Shown here: positions 22,303 through 32,427 of the stretch, piece after piece | Position numbering within the stretch: position 1 is the stretch's first letter | Layout: every line of letters starts with the position of its first letter | Assembly: GCA_024704765.1 (NCBI GenBank) | Contig: JAKMXF010000344.1 | Location: forward strand, 1-64,000 | DNA length: 64,000 nucleotides | Source: Oopsacas minuta | Lineage: Eukaryota > Porifera > Hexactinellida > Lyssacinosida > Leucopsacidae | Reading direction: 5' to 3' | Translations under genes and position numbers: made by a program | Notes under the pieces: generated by a model | The model's input: only the letters and a program-made list of their open reading frames with translations | Database searches by the model: none | Told to the model about the DNA's origin: nothing

Positions 22303-24600
22303 ACTACATATATTAGGCAGATTGCTAAGGAGTAAGAAAATATCGGTAAATTATAACTGAACTACTGAAAAATGGGTCAGAGGATGGACAGCGAGTTGGT
22401 GATTGATAAAGACAACATAGGTTGTGTCGTGGCCTAGAAAGTGTGTTATCAATATAAACAAGTGAATAATAATTATCCTCCATAAAAATTCTGTATCAAA
22501 ATTATATTGATAAAATTGTATTTGAGCATTATGAGTCAATAATGAAATATACTATAGCTACGTAGTCTCTGTGTGTAGCCTTCTACATGAAACTAGCCAT
22601 TGTAAGATGATCACTAACTAAATTAAGGATTCTAATAAAAGTGACGTAATGACAATCTATTAGTAGCGCTTAAGAAAGTTTTATTCATGCGTAATATTGA
22701 CTATTAATAATCATATATGTATGCTTTGATGTCGATTTTAAACGAAATCTCCAATATGAGAATACTAGTGGTAACTTTCCATAGTAATCAACAAACAATC
22801 ATAATCCTTGTACCTATTCAAATTCAAGTGCCTCTAACATTAATGAGTGTGAAATTGGCAGCGAAATAAATAGCACACACTTTAACACGTTATAATTATC
22901 TGGCCAGTGAAGTTAGAGATATACCATTTGGACCTTATCTATACTAGCCTATGTGGTTTATGTCATATATCTATATATTATATATGTTCTAATAGTTTAG
23001 TTTTCTTTCCACAATTACACTAGTAGTCTAATAGAGTTAGAATTACCACTTGTACATTACCCGCACTTAATCTTGTGTATATAATTTAGTATACGTTTAT
23101 CTAAAAGATCTAACGATATTTTGCTGTAATTCGCTACTTGAATCTAATCTCCATTCTTAACTATTTCCTATCTTTCTTTGAATATCATTTTGCTGTCTTC
23201 TATTTGTGTGCACTCTCACTATCTATTTTGGTTCTCTTTGAACTTTACTACTAACAGGCGTAAAGGTAAAATCAAATATTTTAATTCGACCAGAAATTCC
23301 TTCACATATTCTCCTTAAAAAGTCGCCAGGCTTCAATTTCGTTTCTACTATGAAAATTTGGATTTAACAATTTTTCATCCAATTTTCTACATCTGAATTG
23401 GTAAATATTACTTATAACTTTCCCGGAAATAGAGTCGGGTCAATAATGAGCCCGGTCCATAAAGGAGATATTGGCATATAGTAAGTTCCAAATACTCTAG
23501 TGGATTCGATGAGTACATGTCCTGTTTTCTTCCAGGTGTGCTCTTTGCTTTCGAGATTGTAAATTTCGTACAATGGAATAACTCTTCTGTAGTATGGCAT
23601 CATAATGTCTTCGGAATGGAGACATTTTTCTATAAGTCATACTATCTCCCAGTTCATCAGACAAATCATCGTCTAATTCAGAAAAAACCTTTTACTAGGT
23701 CATAATTTCATTAATATTCAAAATATCACTCTGAAGATGTTTGATTTATTGTACTATTTGAGGGAATTTCATCCGGGATAAACATGATATGCATAAGGAT
23801 ATGAATAATTTGTCCACTTCTTCTAGGGTTGTGCAATTTGTAATTCGGGCAATTATAAACATTATTACTCGTTTAGTCTCTTTAGTCGGTCTTAATTATG
23901 TTCAATCTAATAACTGAAACGGTTCGTTATATGTGCAGAACATATAGTAATAATGGTTTTTATATATTAGATGTCAATTTCTGCCTCGTTGACTCTTTGC
24001 CAACAAGCATCTAAGCACATATCCAGCATGTGTGTATGAAAGCATATAGATACACTGTGCAAAATTTCCAAGCTAAAATTTACCTCACCAGGTGAAAGAG
24101 TTATATCCCTATGTAATACTTGATTTAGATTATAGAGCAATTTGCTAAGAAAATGAGTAATTTCAACATTAGTATTGTGCACTGCTTATCATCTCAGCAA
24201 GCGGGATAGGAGAAGTTTTAGCCACAGGATGACTCACTGTTAAAGCATAATACAAGATTCTTTTGTGAAATTTATCAATTTTTTAACCTTTGAGCCAGTT
24301 GCATCTAAATACAAGGTCAATTTTCCATGTTGAAAATTTCTGATGAGAGTATTTGCTCTCCGTGTCCATATGAGTCACAATGGAAGATCTAGATACAGTC
24401 TGTATATATCCACTGAGAAAAGCTCCTTTAATATTATTATTATATGTTTCGACGGAATATGCAGTCATAATATCAGTGTTCCTGAGAAATCGATATTATA
24501 ACGTTTACTTAGGAATATCAGTCATCCGAAATTAAAATTTCAAACCGTTCTTGAATTTACAAATTGACTCCAACAAGATACGAGCAATTTCGAATGATAG
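22303..24600. other. Unassigned AT-rich stretch between the two P-element halves
   Basis: No gene was recognised. Short minus frames at 23412-23603, 23967-24182 and 24283-24468 carry no known motif. Under the inversion model this would be sequence that originally lay 5' of the element and was flipped with its N-terminal half. Confidence 0.35.
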
Positions 24601-24609
24601 ATTTCTTAT

Positions 24610-25790
24610 TAATTCGATGATAGAGAAGTCCAAGCAGTACTCAACTGCTAAGATTGCTCCTAAATTAACATCCAAAGTTGTATGGACATCAGTTCTTGAA
24701 AGAAAAAGTGTTCTTTTAGCTTTTGCAGTTTGGGATCAGCAACAGCAAGTGCTGTATTGATGTATAATGAAAAGTATAAGATTTCCAACCAAGCCTATTA
24801 ATGTATTTCTCTCATTAACAGATTTTGGAAGATGTGTAACATTCATAGGCTAGGGAAGATATTCGACTAGGCTACCCTGATTCAAAGGTTCTCCAGCTTG
24901 AAGCTGATCGTTTTGTGTTCTTTTCAAAGTTTGTAAGTGGCTTCAGGATTGGAAGAGCCAGAGTTGTAGTGGTAGAGCTGAAAAACTTAGTTCACAAACA
25001 TCTACCAACTTAATTCACACTTTCCACGTTTTACCAAGAATCATTGACAATTTAACAAGCAGTGATTGTGGATTTTCTTACGTTTTGAGAGGATTTCTAC
25101 AAAACTATTCTCTTGAAAAACACTGGGCCTTACAGATTGTATCTGGATGCACAACATTTCGGTTTGCCAAATACTTGAGAGTGAACATAGAATTAAAGTA
25201 GCTAACATCTTGAAGTTATATAGAGCTCAAGACAGCAAATTTGAGACTTTGGTAAAGGAATTTGTTAAGACTTTGTCATGTAGCAATGAACCTGATAATA
25301 GTGAAACACTCCAAACAGACCAGAGCATATACTCTTCTCTTCTCCATCATAACTTTGATTTTTCAACGATGACAGATTTTCGTCAGTCCTTGGCTTTCAT
25401 TGCTGGATATACTATACACAGTATTTGCAAATCAATATTGTATTCAAAGCAAGTTATTTCAATCTCACCACTTCATTATGTAATAGTTCTGTATCTTTGC
25501 TCACATACAATGAAACCTTTGTCCTGGAGAGTGAAGATTCTGACTTGAATCTAATACACTTCGCTGACGAAAGAGGGCTTACATATCCTTCAGATGAAGT
25601 TGTCAATGCAGTAATAACTATGTGTAAAATCCTAAATAGAATCGAACAGGACAATCGACTAATGAGACAATTTCTTGCTGGTACCAGTGGAACGATTCTT
25701 ATTCAACTCTCAATTTCGAGGATAAATTTGAGTACCATAGTTGTCAAACACCATTCCATTGTTATCTCAGCAAAATAATATCTGCTACCA
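24610..25790 (+). pseudogene. P-like (THAP9-type) transposase relic, C-terminal half
   Basis: Starts with KSKQYSTAKIAPKLTSKVVW (frame 24551-24760), the block that in P/THAP9 proteins directly follows the FKDLR text found at the end of the minus-strand half. Next come broken frames with FSYVLRGFLQNYSLEKHWAL (about 25075), matching the family YVL..QD.LE segment, then DFRQSLAFIAGYTIHSICKS (25147-25548), and after a frame change ADERGLTYPSDEVVNAVITM (25425-25778). Stops and frameshifts make it dead. No N-terminal region precedes it on this strand. Confidence 0.75.
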
Positions 25791-26159
25791 GCAATTGTTT
25801 ATTGAAGAATAAATTTCGCAATCAAAACTCGAAAATGAACTTTGAAAAATGCCTCAGGGAATTAAAGAGGTAACTACGAAAGTTACAATCAGAATAGTGC
25901 TTGTATTTTCTGGTACATATGTGTATTGTATTCATAATTTTTCCTATACAGTTTGTTATAGTGATAAACAATCATCACTACTATTCACCTCTATTGTATA
26001 ATATTCGATATACGTAGACTATAATTTATGTCATTTCATCCAGTATCGCTATTGTTGATATTTTGGATTTATGACTTGAAGTAATCCATCCTTCAATACA
26101 GTGAATAGGCTATAGTAACGTAGGCTGTAGGTTACACCTATTTTCTAATCATGACAGAG

Positions 26160-26460
26160 TTATATTAATTTATACAGGATCTCCTATTGGTGTCTTTTAG
26201 AATAAAAATGGTCAGGACATTTGAAAATCACTGAAGCTATTCATTCTAAATATCAAACTATGATTGAATTGCTTGAACAATGCAATGCTCTACAAAATTT
26301 AGTGGAGGGCAAGTTGTACAGAGTAGTGATTTATTGGCTATACTAATTAAGTTAGAGTTCCTATTTTGTTTGATATTTATGAAAAAGCACTTAAAGTAGA
26401 ACCAGCAGATCAGATCTTACAATCCCGTATTGCAAGCTTAAAAACGCCATAAAATCATTA
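26160..26460 (+). pseudogene. Weak hAT-like fragment
   Basis: Broken translation (HLKITEAIHSKYQTMIELLE, later EPADQILQSR-like text) resembles the middle of some hAT transposases. Stops are frequent. The assignment is tentative. Confidence 0.25.
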
Positions 26461-26635
26461 ATTCTGTATTTACTACAATTAAAGGCTTCAAAATCCAGAT
26501 GAATTTTTTGGGATAGTTAAATTCTCCTTTATCGACCATTTTACATTTTACACTAACCAACATATAGTTACTGCAAAATTATACTTGCTACCTTTGTCTA
26601 ACCATGTTTTAACAGGCTGGGCCAACCATAGCCGA

Positions 26636-26920
26636 TATTAATCTACTCCCATCGCAGTCGTCGATCTTAAAAGCATTCTCCAAACATATTTGGAGTAATT
26701 ACAGTTTGATGGTCTCCTGACTCGAACTGATAAATAATGAATAATTTGAGAAGTTTATAACTATACGTATATTATAATGTGTGTGTATTTAAATACAAAA
26801 CGATTAATCTACTAAAAGTTGTCGGTCTGTATCATTCTTCAAACGTCTTCTTTAAAGTAATTACAGTTTAGATGGTCTCTTTACTCGAACCGAAGATAAT
26901 GAATAATTCGAGATGTATCC
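26636..26920 (+). repeat. Direct duplication with period of about 168 bp
   Basis: The segments near 26636-26760 and 26805-26920 share ATTAATCTACT at their starts, then GTAATTACAGTTTGATGGTC / GTAATTACAGTTTAGATGGT, ACTCGAAC and AATAATGAATAATT. Two diverged copies of a noncoding unit. Confidence 0.6.
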
Positions 26921-27573
26921 AACCACTACTAGCCGAAAATCGCCTACATGCGCCGCTTCAGCTAGCTCCTGCGGAAGGCTTTTTCTACTTATCTTCGGTC
27001 CCTTTAAAAATTATCATTGATTGGTAGAAGATGCGCGCGCTTGCTCTATGTGGCCTGCGAACATTTCTTGTCCGTTGATCTTCTGGTATTACTTGTAATC
27101 TTAAGTATCGTCTGTTCACAACTTTAGATATCAAGACAGCATATTTGACATGTACGTATTCTCGTAGTGAGATCTAGTTATCATCTGTAACCAGTAAATT
27201 ATGCAAGGGATAAAGTTAAGCATGGGTAGTAGTAGTAGTGGCCGAAGTATTTTTCCGCTAAATATCCTGACCGGATATTCTACCAACCGGAAAATTAAAA
27301 ACAGATTCGATATAGCTAAACCGCTAATATATAGGAAATAATCCAGCCTAAAACAACGTTCGGAACAACTATTCGATTTCTGTTGAATACCGGTAATCGG
27401 AAATATTCAGTTTGTCGATAACTAGTAGGTAGATTTAAAAGTTAATGATCATACCTTTCAAGAACACGTGTCACAGTAAAAAGAGGCTCTAAACACAGTC
27501 TGAATGTCCACGTCAGCACAATAGCAATGAATCCATTCAGAGCAATTGTCACATTACAGCAATCGGATTGATT
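26921..27573. other. Unassigned stretch
   Basis: No gene. Around 27240-27420 CCGG-containing text (TGACCGGATATTC, ACCAACCGG, AATACCGGTAATCGGAAATA) hints at a degraded transposon end, without a partner. Confidence 0.3.
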
Positions 27574-27844
27574 CTATCGAAGTTTCCCCTTTGTCACAGG
27601 TTCTGGTTCTTTCTTGTGGTATCTACTGCTCAGGGTATCCGACTCGTCAGAGCTGCTGGTTGAGCTAGAAGACCATCTGGAAACAGGAGAAACGCCACGC
27701 TCCCTCGCACTCTTCACTCCAGTCCTCAACTACCTGTTATACCGATCCGCCATCGAGGCCTGAAACACTTCTTCTTTGAGGAATTTCTCAGAAATCACCC
27801 TGCTCTTTGATTCACTTGATAATTTGGATTGTCTCAGATGACGT
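27574..27844 (-). pseudogene. Serine-rich coding-like relic
   Basis: On the minus strand one frame stays open from about 27844 to TAG at 27574-27576 except for a single internal TAG. It reads SKSRVISEKFLKEEVFQASM, ADRYNR, then the stop, then VSPVSRWSSSSTSSSDESDT and HKKEPEPVTKGKLR. It is clearly GC-richer than its surroundings and has biased composition. I do not recognise it; it may be an exon of a decayed host gene or of an unknown element. The hAT at 27850 abuts it. Confidence 0.35.
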
Positions 27845-27849
27845 TAAAT

Positions 27850-30067
27850 CAGTTGTTCCCAACCTTTCCTAACTCACGTACCCCTTCGCGATAGCAGAAT
27901 TTCCCGCGTACCCTGTGGAAAAGTATACTGAGTATAGCATATTAATGTTTATTTTACTAGAAAGAATTATATTATAATAAATTACGTTTCTCAATGAGAT
28001 GGTTGCGATTGCTTCAATGCAGCTAGTTTCTTAATGTCAGGCGAAGTATTTGAATTGCACATCGTATGTCGTCTTGAACAGACAATCGATTCCTGTGTTT
28101 GGTTTTTATGTGAAATAGTGTCGAAAAACCGGATTCACACAAGTGGAAGGAAATGGGATTAGCAGTCTATTGCCAGTTTAGATACTTTGGGGTACGCATT
28201 GACCATCTTACACTAAAAACTAATCAGATGAACTTCAGTGAAAAATTCTTTTGCATTGCTATCATTGATCATTTCAATGAATTCTTCCTGTTCGGCTTCT
28301 GGGATTGAATTAAAATCAACTTTGAGAGTATTTCTGAAAAAATTGAAGTCTCTGTCATTGACATCTTCAAATATGATAAAAATTCTTTATGTAGTGCTCT
28401 CAAGTGCTCCAGGATTACTTCTTTCGTTTCAACATCTAAAACTGTTTTCTTCTCAGTAGTGAGTGCATTCAAAGTATGAAACTGGTTCAATTTTCCTTTG
28501 CTAATTTGGCCACTCCACAGATCTAATTTCATTATTAATGCATTGACCTTACCCACAAAGTCAAGTAGTGTGTTTTCTCTTCCTTGCATGGATAAATTTA
28601 GTCTACTCAGTTGAACTAAAATATCAACAAGGTAGGCAAGTTTTAGGCTCTGCTCGTCAATGTTAAAATGCAACATTAAGTCTTGTTGATTCTTTTGCAA
28701 AATAAACTCTTGAATTTAGACTCGTAATTCAAACACTCGCTTAACTACATTACCTCTGGATAGTCAGCGGACTTCCGTATGAAATAGGAAGGTTTCTGAG
28801 CTTGCATCGAGATCTTTACATAACTCTCGAAATAGACGTGTATTCAAAGAACTACGCTTAAGGTAGTTTACTAATTTGATAACCCCAGACATAACATCCA
28901 AACGCAAAGGTGGGAGTGTTTTAGCTGCAAGAGCATGTCCATGTATCATGCAATGAAGTGACAAAACATCTGAAACTTGAGTTATAACTCGGGCTTGAAA
29001 TTCCGAATGACATCCTAACATTGCTGGAGCTCCATCACTACAGACACCACATAGGTTGGACCATATCTAACCGTTATCATAAAGAATTCGTTAACTTTTT
29101 CCAAATACGTCAATTCCTCTTCTTGTTGTTTCTAATGGTAGGCAAAAGAGAGTCTTCTTTGAAATCCCCATCATGAATATATCTGGTGAAGCAAATTAGC
29201 TGAGCACATGAAGCTACATCTGTCGACTCATCTAACTGGATACTGAATAAACCCAACGGTGCTGTTATCATCTCGGATATAACTTGTAACTTGACATCTT
29301 CTGACATATCTACGATACGACGGTGAACAGTGTTATTGGAAATGGATAATGGTGCTAATTTCTTAACGTCATCTTCACCTAACATTAACTTAACTGCTTC
29401 TTTGATGCAAGGAAGGACCAAAGTTTCCCCAATTGTATGTGGTTTATTTTGTTGAGCAATTTTCAAGGAAATAACGTAAGACGCTTCAATTGCTGAAACT
29501 GAAAGCTGATTAAACTTCCCAGTGGTATCTAATCTGACTTTCTTTAAACCACTTTCTTTTCATTGAAAATACGAGGAATCTTTGTCTCTAAGTTCAGGAT
29601 GACATGTTTCTAAATGTCTATTCAAAATGCTGGGTTTCATGCTGTCAACAGAAAGTGTTCTAATGCAGATAACGCACTGTGGACGCTCAAATGTTATTGA
29701 TATTGATTGAAGTAAAACCATATTCAATATATTCGTCGGACTACATTCGTCTTTTCTTTCCAGATGCCATTAAGAATAAGGGTACGATGTTGCAGAATAA
29801 GAATGGATGAATAAGAATGTATGTAATAACAAGTATAGACTATCTATTTATATTCATCACTGAAATATGATGTTTATATAAAACACTAAACTAATGAATA
29901 CATACGTAAGTAGACATTGTATAACAGTAAGTTTTTAACGCCAACATTATTATTATTCGTCAACTTGAAACCACAAATTATAGTTACCAATAATCTATAA
30001 TATCTCAATTGAGGAGTTTGCGTAGCCCTAATAAAATGGCTCGCGTACCCCAGGTTGGGAACCACTA
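27850..30067 (-). mobile_element. Complete hAT element (ZBED/SCAND3-like lineage), decayed
   Basis: The left end CAGTTGTTCCCAACCT and the inverted right end TAGTGGTTCCCAACCTGGGG bound 2,218 bp flanked by a perfect 8-bp duplication, CGTTAAAT (27842-27849 and 30068-30075). These are diagnostic hAT features. The interior carries a broken transposase on the minus strand. Ends of the same type occur at 41244-43735 and 51726-53797. Confidence 0.92.
27991..29721 (-). pseudogene. BED-finger hAT transposase relic
   Basis: Minus-strand frames give, in order: a BED-type finger (CVICIRTL...H...H, near 29690-29600), NKPHTIGETLVLPCIKEAV, LSISNNTVHRRIVDMSEDVK, QLDESTDVASCAQLICFTRY (first catalytic Asp), SDGAPAMLG (second), HCMIHGHALAAKTLP, and HTEVR followed by TGA where the family has Trp (RWLSRGN). 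After a further frame (28700-28269) the C-terminal end survives as KLAALKQSQPSH, matching the intact copy at 41.7 kb. The TGA, an early stop after RNNKKRN and frame changes make it non-functional. Confidence 0.85.
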
Positions 30068-30075
30068 CGTTAAAT

Positions 30076-31423
30076 GAACTTGATTCATTTGACGTCATCT
30101 GAGAAAACGCAAATTATCTAAATTGATATAGGTGTAAGGTCCCTCAACAGTATGCAAGCCCCAAACCGAACGGTCATGACTCCCCGCTAGCGCCTCATAC
30201 CTACACGCTTCGGAAAGTTCGGATTAACGCAAGAACCGGCAAGACTAGACACAAAGAATGAGCTGAAGTTGGCGCAGAAACAAATCGAGCACATAATAGT
30301 GAAAGTCTTATCAAAAAGTACGATGAGCAACCAACGACCTCTACCAATATAGAGTAGTCCCTACTTTGGTGGTGTTTGGCAATTAGCAACCATGCAAAGC
30401 GTTCGTCAATGCGCTAACAGCTTACCGTATAATTATAAAAATTAGCAATCACTATATATACTTCCGAAAACAGGAGAAATTATCCTAGTAGATGGATAAA
30501 AATGAGTCAATTTCGCAAATGAGACTATAGTAGTAAATTGCAAAAACATGTAGATATATACTATGTATGTATCTTGTTTATAAAGGAATTACATATAATT
30601 CAATAATCCTTCACCAAATATATCAAACATGCTGAATCCGATTTTCACACTTTTGGATTAATCCTACTAAATTTATTGTTGTTTTTGTGAATATAAAGTG
30701 AACAAATAGTTGAAATCTTAAAACATACATAAATACCAGCTATTACCGGCTACCATGGGGTAACAAGTAAGCTGAAACTGATTTTGGCATTTCAAATTTC
30801 TCTTATATAAATGCATTTGTTGTTTTTATGACTATTATAATGAACAAATAGTTGAAATCTTAACATTTATGCAGAGACCTGCTCGGATATTCCACATCGT
30901 GGGAGGTCTACAAGTTGTATATAGTATTTCGATGTAACAACGCTTACTAGGGCGTCCCATGCATTTATTAACTCGAAGACAATATTGTTCTTGACATGTT
31001 GTAGGAGACAATCCAAGTGAGGTGAATGCTTGGGAAATCCCTGTAGAAGTTGGACTAACTACTATCTGAGATGTAAATTCAGATTGAGGGGGACATACCG
31101 ACCCTAAGCCGAACCGTCAACCCCCTCCCTCCTTTGCGTACCTCATACTTATACATAGTAGCGTCGAGAGCGTGGGCAGGGGTCAAAAATTTAGTGAGCA
31201 CGGGCCCGTTGCCCATGCTCACTAAAGTTTCTCTCTCACTCCACCACATGCTGGTCAGGCGTTCCTATAATCAATTCAACCTTCATGTGAGTTGTCAAAA
31301 ATTATATTTATTAGTGTCATATCCCAGTATGGAGCTCTCATTTCCTCTTTACATTGGCCAGAACCGTGTACACCCATAAAATAGTTCTCGTTAGTTGCTT
31401 ATGGAGTTCAGATAGTCAATGTA
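30076..31423. other. Unassigned stretch with repeat fragments
   Basis: No gene. Two related GC-richer blocks occur (around 30135-30210 and 31080-31160, both with AACCG(T/A)...CC and GCCTCATAC/ACCTCATACTT text), so an unnamed dispersed repeat is likely. A strong hairpin lies at 31190-31226. Confidence 0.35.
31190..31226. repeat. Short GC-rich hairpin
   Basis: TTTAGTGAGCACGGGC pairs with GCCCATGCTCACTAAA around a 5-bp loop. The 16-bp arms have one mismatch. Function unknown. Confidence 0.8.
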
Positions 31424-32427
31424 CAGGGTGTCTAATAAGTTCTGTCCTCATATATAATATCTCATTGCATAGTCACGTATGAACATATAAGAAGTGTTAG
31501 ATCCATAACTTGTAGCATTCTTTTGCTCTTTCTAACGACATAATAGGTTTCTACATAATATTGGTTATTACTTGTGAAAATAATGACTGAAGAATTAGAT
31601 ACAAAAAATTATCGCACTTTTCGAAACAGGTAGCTCAAAAAATGGAAAGGTTTCACCTAAGCTAATATATCAACCATAAAACGATATAAGGATACTGGAA
31701 GCTTGAGTGACAAACTTAGATCCGGTCGTCCAAGGTTTGTAAGGACTCCAGCCTTGAAAAACAAAGTCCGCAGCCGAATTTCTCAGAATCCCCGGAAATC
31801 CATTAGGAAAATGGCCAATGAGTTATCGGTTAACCATGAAACGATGCGAAAGCTGGTAGTTGAGGATCTAGGGCTAAAGTCTTTTAAAAGAAAGAAGGTG
31901 CACCACCTTAACCCGAGCATTCGGACTAAGAAGCTGGTTAGATCGAAATCACTTCTTCAGCGGTCCGCTCCTGGGGCCCAAGACAATATCCTCTTCTCGG
32001 ATGAGAAAATTTTCACGATTGAAGAGGTTGTAACGGATAAAATGGTTGGTTCTTGCTACCAGTTCCACAGCAATTCCAGAAAACCTGAAATACATCAATA
32101 GAGCGCATAAGCCATTGTCTGTGATGGTCGGGGTGGTGTGTCTGTCCGCAAATGCACGGACATATCTAATTTTTATCCCCAATGGGGTCAAATTAACTCT
32201 ACGTCATCCCAAGAATTGATTTTGGAACAGGAAATCAGAGTAGCTGGACAAATCTATTTAGAAATAACGCTTGGATCTTTCAACAGCATTTTGCCCCTGC
32301 ATATGCATCCAAAAGCACTCAAGACTGGTTAAGAGCAAGAAAAATCGAGTTTAAAAGCAAAGACGAATGTCCCCATCTAAACCTGATCTGAATCCGCTCG
32401 ATTATAGCGTCTGGGCTAACCTGGAGG
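31424..32427 (+). mobile_element. Mariner-superfamily element, 5' part, interrupted
   Basis: The left end CAGGGTGTCTAATAAGTTC at 31424 follows TA. The frame 31703-32101 begins KLRSGRPRFVRTPALKNKVR, continues with a helix-turn-helix (SIRKMANELSVNHETMRKLV) and reaches NILFSDEKIFTIEE, with the first catalytic Asp. Past a frame break it reads LIFIPNGVKL-like text and finally KPDLNPLDYSVWANLEA, with the last catalytic position. Coding stops abruptly at 32427, exactly where a hAT end begins. The middle catalytic block and the 3' end are missing or unreadable. Confidence 0.8.
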
